A stretch of DNA of 64,000 bases from an uncultured Pseudomonadales bacterium. GTDB lineage: Bacteria > Pseudomonadota > Gammaproteobacteria > Pseudomonadales > Azotimanducaceae. Both the position numbers and the translations under genes were made by a program. Below, one piece after another: positions 25,725-33,933 of this stretch. The notes under the pieces were generated by a model, which saw only the letters and a list, made by a program, of their open reading frames with translations, had not been told where the DNA came from and made no database searches. Position 1 is the stretch's first letter. Each line of letters starts with the position of its first letter. Location: positions 3,730,522-3,794,521 of the forward strand of contig CATOTI010000002.1 in NCBI GenBank assembly GCA_951813295.1, in the 5' to 3' direction.

Positions 25725-26194
25725 ACGAGGCGCGCAGTGGATCGCGGTGGGGTCGCGAGATGAAACGATCCCAAGGCTCGGTGCTCGTTCTGGCGCTCGT
25801 GGTGATGTCGGTCGTCTCGCTCGGTGCTTTTGCCCTGATCGAGGGTGTGACGATGGATGCGGACGTCGCTTCTCACGCTGAGCAAGCGGCGGTGGCGGCG
25901 GCGATGGACGAGCGCGCACTCGCTCGAGCCGAAGGTTGGCTCGTCGCCAACGCGTTCTGGATCGTGCCGCGGTGCCGCGAATCACCGGGATTCAGTTTGG
26001 CGGGTGGTGGAGGCGTCGTTCAGTGCCTCGACGAGGTCGATGAGCGTTCGTTCTTTCGCGTGGTCGTGCACCGCCCGAGGGGCGATGCGCGAGGTGAGGA
26101 TTTGGGAAAGATTGCGCTCGAATCGACCTATGCCGTCGGCGGCACCGACGTGCTGGCGACCGCGCGCCTCTCCTGGCGACGCGATCCGCCCTGA
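25721..26194 (+). CDS. pilX: Type IV pilus minor pilin PilX-like
   Basis: 157 residues; MKRSQGSVLVLALVVMSVVS begins a PilX-type N-terminus (Q-G before a helix, no Glu at +5), and the helix is followed by a DADVASHAEQAAVAAAMDER stalk. The ATG at 25721 overlaps the pilW stop (ATGA). In related clusters pilY1, encoding the tip adhesin, follows. Here the next gene is on the opposite strand, only 4 bases away, so pilY1 is missing. Confidence 0.75.
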   Translation: MNEARSGSRWGREMKRSQGSVLVLALVVMSVVSLGAFALIEGVTMDADVASHAEQAAVAAAMDERALARAEGWLVANAFWIVPRCRESPGFSLAGGGGVVQCLDEVDERSFFRVVVHRPRGDARGEDLGKIALESTYAVGGTDVLATARLSWRRDPP

Positions 26195-26198
26195 TCGT

Positions 26199-26714
26199 TC
26201 AGGCAGCCTCGCGTTGAAAGGTCGCGATGACGACCTCCGGTAGAGCGCGCGCGACATCGTTCGGGTCGAGTTGGCCGTTGGATACGCGGATGTCGTGATA
26301 GACGGCGTCTGCCGGAAAGTCTGTCAGATAGCTCACGAGCAGCTGCTCGATCATCTGCAAATCTTCGGTCTCGACCGAGGCGTTGTAGTCCTCGGTGTTG
26401 CCCTCGACTGTGAGCGAGACGCGCTGGTTGTCGAGGTTGCGCCACCACTGGTTCTCGCGCGAGGTGAAGGCGCGGATTTCAGTACCGTCGCGGACAAAGC
26501 GCACAGGCGTCGTGAAGACCTTGCCCGTATTGCGTCCGCGAAACGTAATCAGCATCAGGCTCTTGCTCGCGAGCCAATGGAATGGTGAACGCAGGAGCGT
26601 TCGTACGGCGGGGTTGACGACGACAAAGAGGGGTTCGGGAATCTTCACGTGGCTCGTCTTCCAGTGGGTATCGGGATGTGGGATTCGGTCGGCGGCGCAC
26701 GCCGCGTTCATCAT
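26199..26714 (-). CDS. Nitroreductase-family deazaflavin-dependent (DDN-like) oxidoreductase
   Basis: About 171 residues with the split-barrel DDN pattern: LITFRGRNTGKVFTTPVRFV, then RAFTSRENQWWRNL and VSLTVEGN. The family includes F420H2-dependent reductases of actinobacteria, but many proteobacterial members have unknown cofactors. The ATG at 26714 overlaps the FimT stop as ATGA, so it appears co-transcribed with the pilin gene; a TTG at 26726 is an alternative. A function in pilus biology is not implied by the family. Confidence 0.75.
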   Translation of the reverse strand: MMNAACAADRIPHPDTHWKTSHVKIPEPLFVVVNPAVRTLLRSPFHWLASKSLMLITFRGRNTGKVFTTPVRFVRDGTEIRAFTSRENQWWRNLDNQRVSLTVEGNTEDYNASVETEDLQMIEQLLVSYLTDFPADAVYHDIRVSNGQLDPNDVARALPEVVIATFQREAA

Positions 26715-27289
26715 GTCGCTGGACAAACAATGGGTTCCCCGCGCGGGTTTTCAACGCGTCCGTCACCGTCCGTGTCACGACCGATTCGGACCCGTCCGGC
26801 CGCGTTCAGGACGATCATTCGTGCGTAGGTCGAATCCGCGCCGTCGGGGCAATAAAGGAACGAGCCGTTCTGCCAGTCTGTGTGGCCGTTCGGCGCCATG
26901 GTGAGATCGATGCGGGAGCGGAACGAGCGCCAGTACCAGCGCGTCGGCGGCGGGAATGCGGGGAGGTGGCGGAGCACAGATTCGTCGGGGTCGCGGCGTT
27001 GGTTGGCATTCGCGTCGACGAAGATCAGGCTGCCGACGTGCCACGCGTCCCGGTCTCCGCAATCGTCGGTACGTCGATTCGCGGGGCACCACGTCACGGA
27101 TTCACCGATGGCGATCGCGGTTCGACGGGCGTAACCGAGTACGTCGACCCATTGACCAACGGCGGCGTCGGCGCGTGCATCCCGCGAGATGTCGTTCCAC
27201 CCGTCGATCGCGACCGCGGCGGTTGCGCCGACGATGGTGAGAACGATCATGAGTTCGGTCAGGGTGAATGCGTGTTCTTTCTTCCGCAT
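26711..27289 (-). CDS. fimT: FimT/GspH-like pseudopilin
   Basis: 192 residues; a very short leader MRKKEHA is followed by FTLTELMIVLTIVGATAAVA, the class III prepilin helix with Glu at +5. The -1 residue is alanine rather than the usual glycine. The soluble domain fits GspH/FimT: GYARRTAIAIGESVTWCPA, FVDANANQRRDPDE, and a C-terminal DTDGDGRVENP loop resembling a calcium site. It lies on the strand opposite to the other minor pilins, about 520 bases beyond pilX. Confidence 0.82.
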   Translation of the reverse strand: MRKKEHAFTLTELMIVLTIVGATAAVAIDGWNDISRDARADAAVGQWVDVLGYARRTAIAIGESVTWCPANRRTDDCGDRDAWHVGSLIFVDANANQRRDPDESVLRHLPAFPPPTRWYWRSFRSRIDLTMAPNGHTDWQNGSFLYCPDGADSTYARMIVLNAAGRVRIGRDTDGDGRVENPRGEPIVCPAT

Positions 27290-27440
27290 CTGGAGAAACC
27301 GGTGTCATCGGACGGACGCGCGGGAGCGCGTCGGTCATTCGAAATGAGGATTGTCGATGACGACTCGGGCGTGCGGCGTGGGAGATTCGCCTTGCGCGAT
27401 GCCGGCGGACGCCGCTGAGGGCGAGCGAGACGCTGGTGGG

Positions 27441-28388
27441 CTACTCGCCGGAGTTGGCGGCCGAAACGCGCGGTTGCGCGGTTTCGGGGAGCTGGATCTG
27501 GAGCGGCGGTGGAACATCCGGTCGATCGAGCAAACCCAGGGAGACGAGATTGATCCAGGAACGCTCACCGTTCTTGGCCGCGACGTCGAGCACGAGGTTG
27601 CCGTCTCGATCGAAGCCCTGGTACTGCGGGTAGTTGAGCGCCAGCACGCGTAGCGCGTCGTTAGCGTTGTCGGTCAGGCCCAGGCGCCAGTTGGACTCCA
27701 CCAGAATCGCTAGGGCATCGGGGACGGGCGGCGTCTGTGAGAAGTTCTCGACAACGTAGCGCGAGCGATTGGCCGCTGCGACGAAAGCGCCACGATTCAT
27801 GTAGTAGAGCGCAATGTTGACCTCGGACGCCGCGAGGATGTTACGCAGGTGGATCATGCGTTGACGTGCGTCTTTGGCGTATTCACTACGCGGGTAGGAT
27901 TCGACGAATTGGCTGAAATGCCGGAATGCGTTTCGCGCGTTGCTGACGTCGCGCTTCGATAGGTCGACCTTGAAAAGGCGGTCGAGGAATCCGGAGTCTC
28001 GCCCGAGAGCCGTCAAACCGCGCATGTAGTAGGCGTAGTCGACGTTGGGATGCTGCGGGTGCAGGCGGATGAAACGCTCCGCTGCCGCGCCCGCGGCGTC
28101 CATGTCCCAGGACATGTAGCTGGCGTAGATCAGTTCGAGTTGGGCCTGATCGGCGTAGCGGCCGAACGGGAAGCGGGCTTCGAGGCGCGAAAAACGCGTG
28201 ATCGCGTCGCTGTAGTTGCCGGTGCGCAGGCTTCGCTCGGCGAGCCGGTAGAGCACTTGTTCGCTCGTCTCGGCCGCGACGTCTTCCTCGTCGTCCTTGT
28301 CGCCGATGAACGGCATCCACGAACAGGCGGGCAGCGAGGCCAACAAGAGTGCCGCGAGCACTAGAGAGGCGGTTTTCTGGCTACGCAT
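27441..28388 (-). CDS. bamD: Outer membrane assembly lipoprotein BamD
   Basis: 315 residues: lipoprotein signal ending LASLPAC (Cys about residue 22), then TPR-like repeats (EQVLYRLAERSLRTGNYSDA, LEARFPFGRYADQAQLELI, HPQHPNVDYAYYMRGL) that match BamD/ComL. It is an essential part of the BAM complex that inserts outer-membrane proteins such as the porin encoded at 46 kb. The ATG at 28388 is chosen because it gives the signal peptide; the frame continues open to 28922 across the promoter region and rluD start, which is spurious. It is somewhat longer than E. coli BamD (245 residues) because of a C-terminal tail. Confidence 0.94.
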   Translation of the reverse strand: MRSQKTASLVLAALLLASLPACSWMPFIGDKDDEEDVAAETSEQVLYRLAERSLRTGNYSDAITRFSRLEARFPFGRYADQAQLELIYASYMSWDMDAAGAAAERFIRLHPQHPNVDYAYYMRGLTALGRDSGFLDRLFKVDLSKRDVSNARNAFRHFSQFVESYPRSEYAKDARQRMIHLRNILAASEVNIALYYMNRGAFVAAANRSRYVVENFSQTPPVPDALAILVESNWRLGLTDNANDALRVLALNYPQYQGFDRDGNLVLDVAAKNGERSWINLVSLGLLDRPDVPPPLQIQLPETAQPRVSAANSGE

Positions 28389-28477
28389 GGGCGGCAATGA
28401 GTCTCCGGGGCGATGTTCGTTGATGCGGCGAAAAGACCGGGGTGCAGGGTTTGCCCCGGGCTCTGGAATTTGACGCG

Positions 28478-28500
28478 GTAGTTTAGGTAAGCGACTACCC
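28478..28500. promoter_or_regulatory. Inverted repeat in the bamD/rluD divergent region
   Basis: GGTAGT and ACTACC form a perfect 6-bp inverted repeat 11 bases apart, next to TTGACG (28470-28475), between the divergent bamD and rluD genes. It might be an operator or chance; no -10 element is convincing. Confidence 0.2.
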
Positions 28501-28647
28501 AAATGGGAATAAGCGTTGGACAGTCGTTTGTCGGTCGCGTTCACGTCGTTTTGGCTTGTTCTCCAGGCCGGCACGTTACCCGGCGGTTGGCGAGATCCCT
28601 CGAGGCCGAGCATTTCATTCAACGGCGTGATCGACGATCCTCTTCCC

Positions 28648-29589
28648 ATGACGGAGCGCGACATCGATCTCATGGTGCCCGAGGAACTCTCGGGCGAGCG
28701 TTTCGATCGCGCGGCGTCGGTTCTCATTGAGGATGCCTCACGCAGCGAAATCGCCCGTTGGATCAAGTCGGGCGTTCTGGTCTTGAACGGCGAAGAGAGC
28801 AGGGCACGACAACCGGTGCGCGAAGGCGATCGGGTGTCGGGCAGTTTCACGGTGGAGCCGAAACTCGATTGGCAGCAGGCGGAAGCGATCGATCTGCCGA
28901 TCGTTTTCGAAGACGAGCACATTCTGGTGATCGAAAAGCCCGTTGGTCTGGTGGTTCATCCCGGCGCGGGACACGCCAGCGGGACGATGGTCAACGCGTT
29001 GCTCGGCCACCGCGCTTCGCTCGCCGAGATTCCACGCGCCGGCATCGTGCATCGGCTCGACAAAGACACGAGCGGCCTGATGGTCGTCGCGGCCACGCCG
29101 GCGTCTTACACGGCGCTGGTCGAAGCGCTCCGCGATCGAGCGATCGGTCGCGAGTATCTGGCGGTTGTCGAGGGGACGGGCCTTCAGACCCAGACGATCG
29201 ATGCGCCCATCGGTCGGGATCCGGCGGCAAGAACACGTCAGAAAGTCCGCAGCGACGGTCGCGAAGCGCGCACGCATATCGAAGTCGAGGCGACGTTCGC
29301 GAGTCACACGCTCGTGCGTGCGAAGCTCGAGACCGGGCGAACGCACCAGGTGCGTGTACACCTCGCGTCGATCGGGCATCCGCTGGTGGGCGATCGACGC
29401 TATCGAGCCCGCGGCATCCTGCCGGCCGGCGCGGATGAGGAAGCCCGCGACTTCGTGCGGGCCTTTCCGCGTCAGGCACTCCATGCCCACACCCTTCGAC
29501 TGCAGCATCCCGGCACGTCCCGGCGTATGAAGTTCGTGAGCCCCTTGCCCGCCGACATGGCCGAGTTGATTGGGGCGGTCGATGTCTGA
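28648..29589 (+). CDS. rluD: 23S rRNA pseudouridine synthase RluD
   Basis: 313 residues from the ATG at 28648: an S4 RNA-binding domain (GERFDRAASVLIEDASRSEI) then the RluA-family catalytic domain with HRLDKDTSGLMVVA containing the catalytic aspartate and RTHQVRVHLASIGHPL. It modifies helix 69 of 23S rRNA. The divergent bamD / rluD-pgeF arrangement is conserved in gammaproteobacteria. An in-frame upstream ATG at 28516 would add 44 non-conserved residues. Confidence 0.94.
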   Translation: MTERDIDLMVPEELSGERFDRAASVLIEDASRSEIARWIKSGVLVLNGEESRARQPVREGDRVSGSFTVEPKLDWQQAEAIDLPIVFEDEHILVIEKPVGLVVHPGAGHASGTMVNALLGHRASLAEIPRAGIVHRLDKDTSGLMVVAATPASYTALVEALRDRAIGREYLAVVEGTGLQTQTIDAPIGRDPAARTRQKVRSDGREARTHIEVEATFASHTLVRAKLETGRTHQVRVHLASIGHPLVGDRRYRARGILPAGADEEARDFVRAFPRQALHAHTLRLQHPGTSRRMKFVSPLPADMAELIGAVDV

Positions 29590-29637
29590 GCGACGCGCTT
29601 TGAGGATCGCCGAGCGTAGTCGTCGGGCCGGATAGCG

Positions 29638-30399
29638 GTGGCGATCCGACAGATCGATCCCTTTGGTGCCGGGATTCGTGTCGTCGTCACTGATCGCTTC
29701 GGTGGCGCCAGCCGCGGGCCGTACGCTCGATTCAACCTCGGTGACCACGTGGGTGATTCTCCCGCCGCGGTCGGCGCGAACCGATTGCGATTCGAGCGTT
29801 CACTCGGGCGCCCGGTGCAATGGGCGCGTCAGGTGCACGGCCGGCGGATCGTGCCGATCGATGCGATTGGCGAGCCGCCCGAAGCCGATGGGCTCATGAC
29901 CACCGCCCCCGGCGTCGCGCTCGGCATTCTCACGGCGGATTGTTATCCCATCGTAATCGCTACCCGAACGCGCCTGGTTGTTCTGCATTGCGGTTGGCGT
30001 GGTGCGTCGAACGGTTTGATCGAGGACGCGCTCGAGCGCCTTGGCGACGAAGCGTTTGCCGTCTGGATCGGTCCCGGTATCAGTGGCGGCTGTTACGAGG
30101 TCGATGCGGCGTTGTGGGCGAACCTCGACGCTGAGGACCGGGCGTGTATCCGGCCCGGACGCACGGGTCGCGGATTTCTGGACATTGCGGCGATGATCGA
30201 TCGACGAACTCGAGGTGCGCGCCTTGTCTCGCGAGACGGTCGCTGCACGTTCAAGGACCGGGCGCTCTATTCCCATCGGCGGACGACAGCGGAGCACTCC
30301 GGTAACGCTGGGGAGGCGGCGCCCGTGACGGGGCGATTCGCGACCATCGCCTGGATCGACGATCGCACCTCGGCACGCCTTTTCGATAGCGAACGCTGA
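29638..30399 (+). CDS. pgeF: Peptidoglycan editing factor / laccase-domain protein PgeF
   Basis: 253 residues of the YfiH/PgeF family: ARFNLGDHVGDSPAAV, QVHGRRIV, LTADCYPIVI and LHCGWRGA carry the metal-binding His and Cys residues. Members have purine nucleoside phosphorylase-like activity and remove wrong amino acids from peptidoglycan precursors. The start is a GTG at 29638, 48 bases after rluD. The perfect palindrome GCCGCTAGCGGC at 30422-30433, just after its stop, may help end the transcript. Confidence 0.92.
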   Translation: MAIRQIDPFGAGIRVVVTDRFGGASRGPYARFNLGDHVGDSPAAVGANRLRFERSLGRPVQWARQVHGRRIVPIDAIGEPPEADGLMTTAPGVALGILTADCYPIVIATRTRLVVLHCGWRGASNGLIEDALERLGDEAFAVWIGPGISGGCYEVDAALWANLDAEDRACIRPGRTGRGFLDIAAMIDRRTRGARLVSRDGRCTFKDRALYSHRRTTAEHSGNAGEAAPVTGRFATIAWIDDRTSARLFDSER

Positions 30400-30528
30400 C
30401 GAAAGCGCGGATTCCGCCCGGCCGCTAGCGGCATTTACCGGCGGCGCTGTAGTTATTTCATAGGTCCACCACTAGAATACGCGGCCTTTTTTTGTCGCAC
30501 GCCGCGACGCACCCCAACTGGAAAGACC

Positions 30529-32283
30529 ATGTCTGAGCAAGTGTCTGGTGGAGATATGCTGGTTCGAGCCCTTCAGGATGAAGGGGTCGAGCATGTGTTC
30601 GGCTATCCGGGCGGTGCGGCGCTGCATATTTACGACGCGATCTTCAAACAGCAGCGTGTGGAGCACATCCTCGTGCGCCACGAGCAGGCGGCAACGCACA
30701 TGGCCGATGGCTATGCACGCTCGACCGGCAAGCCGGGTGTCGTGCTGGTGACGTCGGGTCCAGGGGCGACCAACGCGATCACCGGTATTGCGACGGCTTA
30801 CATGGATTCGATTCCGATGGTGGTGATCTCGGCGCAGGTGCCGAATGAGCTCATCGGTACCGATGCGTTCCAGGAAACGGACATGGTCGGCGTTTCCCGG
30901 CCGGTTGTTAAGCACAGCTTCATGGTGAAGAGTGCCGCGGATATTCCGCGCGTCGTCAAGGAAGCCTTCTATATCGCGCGAACCGGACGGCCAGGACCGG
31001 TTGTGATCGACGTTCCGAAGGATACGACCGAGCCGGACGAACTCTTCGATTACGAGTATCCGGCGTCGGTGAATCTGCGCAGCTACGCGCCGGCGGTACG
31101 TGGCCACACCGGGCAGATTCGAAAGGCGGTTCGCGCACTGCTCGATGCCAAGCGGCCGGTTCTCTATACCGGCGGCGGGCTCATTCAGGGCGACGCCTCG
31201 GATGCGTTCGTCGCTATTGCCCGGCGGCTCGGCTATCCGGTGACGAATACGCTCATGGGCCTGGGCGCCTTCCCGGGGAGCGACGATCAGTTCCTCGGCA
31301 TGTTGGGTATGCACGGCACGTTCGAAGCCAACATGGCGATGCACCACACCGACCTGATTCTCTGCGTCGGTGCGCGTTTCGACGACCGGGTCACCAATGA
31401 CCCGGCCAAGTTCTCGCCGGACGCATCGGTCATTCACATCGACGTCGATCCAGCCTCGATCTCGAAGATCATCAAAGCGGACATCCCCATCGTCGGTCCG
31501 GTCGACGCGGTGCTCGCGGAGATGCAGACGCTTCTCGACGAGGAAATCGCGGCGAATCCGGCGTTGCCTGATGCGGGCGCGCTCGCGGAATGGTGGGCCC
31601 GGATTCGACGTTGGCGCGACGAGCATGGTCTCGATCACGACCAACGCGAACGTCGCGGCCGAGGTGGAGCGTTGCTACCGCAACAGGTGGTGCAGGCGGT
31701 CTACCGCGCTTCGAACGGCGAAGCGTACGTCGCGAGCGACGTGGGCCAGCATCAGATGTTCGCCGCGCAGTACTACAAGTTCGACAAGCCTCGCCGATGG
31801 ATCAACTCGGGGGGGCTCGGCACGATGGGATTCGGTCTGCCGGCCGCGATGGGTGTGCAGTTCGCCAACCCGCGTGCTTCGGTCGCCTGCATCACGGGTG
31901 AAGGCAGTTTCATGATGAACATGCAGGAACTATCGACCTGCATGCAGTACGCACTGCCGGTGAAGATCATCAATCTCAACAACCAGGCTCTCGGTATGGT
32001 CAAGCAGTGGCAGGACATGCAATACGGCGGTCGTCACTCGCACAGCACCTACCGCGACGCCTTGCCAGACTTCGTCAAACTCGTCGAGTCGTTTGGCCAT
32101 ATCGCCTACTCGGTCGACAACTTGCCCGAACTCGAGGCGGTCATGGCGGATGTGTTCGGCGAAAAGCACAAGAACGATCTCGTCTTCGTCGATGCCCATA
32201 TCGACCCGGACGAGCACGTCTATCCGATGGCGATCAAGGGTGGCGCCATGAACGAAATGTTTCTGGCCCGCGAGGATTCCTGA
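30529..32283 (+). CDS. ilvI: Acetolactate synthase large subunit
   Basis: 584 residues, a ThDP enzyme with LVRHEQAATHMADGYARS (catalytic Glu), GPGATNAITGIATAYMDSIP, and a C-terminal cofactor site GEGSFMMNMQELSTCMQYA with the NNQALGMVKQWQ helix. It condenses pyruvate (or with 2-oxobutyrate) in valine/leucine/isoleucine synthesis. GGAAAG precedes the ATG. The following ilvH overlaps by 1 base (TGATG), giving the usual AHAS III-like pair. A T7 run at 30488-30494 and a TAGAAT at 30474 lie in the leader. Confidence 0.96.
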   Translation: MSEQVSGGDMLVRALQDEGVEHVFGYPGGAALHIYDAIFKQQRVEHILVRHEQAATHMADGYARSTGKPGVVLVTSGPGATNAITGIATAYMDSIPMVVISAQVPNELIGTDAFQETDMVGVSRPVVKHSFMVKSAADIPRVVKEAFYIARTGRPGPVVIDVPKDTTEPDELFDYEYPASVNLRSYAPAVRGHTGQIRKAVRALLDAKRPVLYTGGGLIQGDASDAFVAIARRLGYPVTNTLMGLGAFPGSDDQFLGMLGMHGTFEANMAMHHTDLILCVGARFDDRVTNDPAKFSPDASVIHIDVDPASISKIIKADIPIVGPVDAVLAEMQTLLDEEIAANPALPDAGALAEWWARIRRWRDEHGLDHDQRERRGRGGALLPQQVVQAVYRASNGEAYVASDVGQHQMFAAQYYKFDKPRRWINSGGLGTMGFGLPAAMGVQFANPRASVACITGEGSFMMNMQELSTCMQYALPVKIINLNNQALGMVKQWQDMQYGGRHSHSTYRDALPDFVKLVESFGHIAYSVDNLPELEAVMADVFGEKHKNDLVFVDAHIDPDEHVYPMAIKGGAMNEMFLAREDS

Positions 32284-32774
32284 TGCGCCATCTCATAGCG
32301 ATCTTGCTCGAGAACGAGGCGGGCGCGCTGTCGCGCGTGGTCGGTCTCTTTGCCCAACGTAACTACAACATCGAGACGTTGACGGTCGCGCCGACGGACG
32401 ACCCAACACTATCGCGCGTGACGCTCTCGACCGACGGCGACGACAGCAAGATCGAGCAGATCACCAAGCATCTCAATCGCCTGATCGAGGTCGTGAAAGT
32501 GATCGATCTCTCCGAGGGTGAGCACGTCGAGCGCGAACTCATGATGATCAAGCTTCGCGCCGAGGGCGGCACGCGCGCCGAGATCAAGCGATCGTGCGAC
32601 ATTTTTCGCGGCCAGATCGTCGACGTGACGAGCAACAGTTACACCGTGCAGCTTGCCGGACCGTCGGAAAAACTCGACGCGTTCGTTCGCGCCATCGGAA
32701 AGACGCCGATTCTCGAAGTCGTCCGCACGGGCGTCTCCGGCATCGGTCGAGGCGACAAAATCCTGAGTCTCTAG
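32283..32774 (+). CDS. ilvH: Acetolactate synthase small subunit
   Basis: 163 residues: N-terminal ACT domain (HLIAILLENEAGALSRVVGL, NYNIETLTVAPTDD) and a C-terminal regulatory domain (KLRAEGGTRAEIKR). It activates IlvI and gives valine feedback control. The length matches E. coli IlvH. It is coupled to ilvI by a 1-base overlap. Confidence 0.96.
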   Translation: MRHLIAILLENEAGALSRVVGLFAQRNYNIETLTVAPTDDPTLSRVTLSTDGDDSKIEQITKHLNRLIEVVKVIDLSEGEHVERELMMIKLRAEGGTRAEIKRSCDIFRGQIVDVTSNSYTVQLAGPSEKLDAFVRAIGKTPILEVVRTGVSGIGRGDKILSL

Positions 32775-32849
32775 CGCGTCTTTTGCGCGCGCTTGATCCC
32801 GCAAAACGCCGCGCTCGTGCGAGGCACCAAAAACCCGAGGAAGAAAGTC

Positions 32850-33869
32850 ATGCAGGTTTATTACGACAAAGACGCGGATCTCTCGATCATTCAGCGTATG
32901 AACGTCGTGGTCGTGGGCTACGGCTCGCAGGGGCACGCGCACGCGAACAACCTGCGCGACTCCGGCGTCACGAACATCAAGATCGGTCTGCGCGAGGGAT
33001 CGGGCTCCTGGCCGAAGGCCGCCAACGCAGGCTTCACCGTCGAGCCGGTGCCCCAAGCCGTCAAGGATGCCGATCTCGTGATGATGCTCACGCCCGATGA
33101 GCACCAGCAGCAGATCTACGCCGACGAAATCCGCCCCAACATCAAAGAAGGTGCCGCGATTGCTTTCGCGCACGGCTTCAACATCCATTTCGAGCTGATC
33201 GAGCCGCGTGAAGACCTCGACGTGATCATGATCGCGCCGAAGGGTCCCGGCCATACCGTCCGCTCGACCTATGTCGAAGGTGGCGGCGTACCGTCGTTGA
33301 TCGCGATCGCGCAGAACGCGAGTGGTCAGGCGAAGAACATTGCCCTTTCGTATGCCTCGGCCAACGGCGGCGGCCGTGCCGGGATCATCGAGACGTCGTT
33401 CCGCGAGGAAACCGAGACCGATCTCTTCGGTGAACAAGCCGTCCTCTGCGGCGGTGCAGCGGCGCTCGTCACGGCGGGATTCGAGACGCTCGTCGAAGCC
33501 GGGTACGCGCCCGAGATGGCGTACTTCGAGTGCCTGCACGAGCTCAAGCTCATCGTCGACTTCTTCTACGAAGGCGGCATCTCGAACATGTGGTACACGG
33601 TATCGAACACGGCGGAGTACGGTGGCCTGACGCGCGGTAACCGGCTCGTGACCGACGAGACCAAGGCCGAGATGAAGCGGATTCTGGACGAGATCCAGCA
33701 AGGCCGGTTCGCGCAGGAATTCGTTACGGAAAACCGCGCCGGTGCGCCGACGATCAAAGCCATGCGGCGGCGCAGCTCCGCGCATCAGATCGAGGAAGTT
33801 GGCGCCCGCTTGCGCGCGATGATGCCCTGGATCGAAGAGAACAAGCTGGTCGACAAGACGAAGAACTAG
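32850..33869 (+). CDS. ilvC: Ketol-acid reductoisomerase (class I)
   Basis: 339 residues: NADPH site VVGYGSQGHAHANNLRDSG, and the metal-binding knotted domain with FECLHELKLIVDFFYEGG. The short class I length is normal for many gammaproteobacteria outside the enterics. It converts acetolactate to dihydroxyisovalerate. The ATG at 32850 follows GAGGAAGAAAG. It is the last gene of the ilvIHC operon; in relatives pssA usually follows directly, whereas here two hydrolase genes intervene on the other strand. Confidence 0.96.
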   Translation: MQVYYDKDADLSIIQRMNVVVVGYGSQGHAHANNLRDSGVTNIKIGLREGSGSWPKAANAGFTVEPVPQAVKDADLVMMLTPDEHQQQIYADEIRPNIKEGAAIAFAHGFNIHFELIEPREDLDVIMIAPKGPGHTVRSTYVEGGGVPSLIAIAQNASGQAKNIALSYASANGGGRAGIIETSFREETETDLFGEQAVLCGGAAALVTAGFETLVEAGYAPEMAYFECLHELKLIVDFFYEGGISNMWYTVSNTAEYGGLTRGNRLVTDETKAEMKRILDEIQQGRFAQEFVTENRAGAPTIKAMRRRSSAHQIEEVGARLRAMMPWIEENKLVDKTKN

Positions 33870-33904
33870 CGGCCCCGGGTCTCTTCGTCCGAAGACTGCT
33901 GATC

Positions 33905-33933
33905 GAGCGGTTCGAGTGCTACTCGGACCGCTC
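33905..33933. terminator. Long hairpin at the convergent ilvC / hydrolase junction
   Basis: GAGCGGTTCGAGT and ACTCGGACCGCTC form a 13-bp stem with one T-G wobble and a GCT loop. It lies 35 bases after the ilvC stop and includes the stop codon of the convergent hydrolase gene. There is no T run, so the mechanism (Rho-dependent end protection or bidirectional block) is inferred. Confidence 0.5.

Noticed and set aside
27351..27653. A 100-residue plus-strand frame overlapping the 3' end of bamD
   Set aside because: It is antisense to bamD coding sequence and resembles no family.
28389..28922. Upstream extension of the bamD frame
   Set aside because: The lipoprotein signal starts at 28388; the extension covers the divergent promoter region and the start of rluD.
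30472..31644. A 390-residue minus-strand open frame opposite ilvI
   Set aside because: Composition is typical of antisense reading of a conserved gene and ilvI is clearly the real gene.
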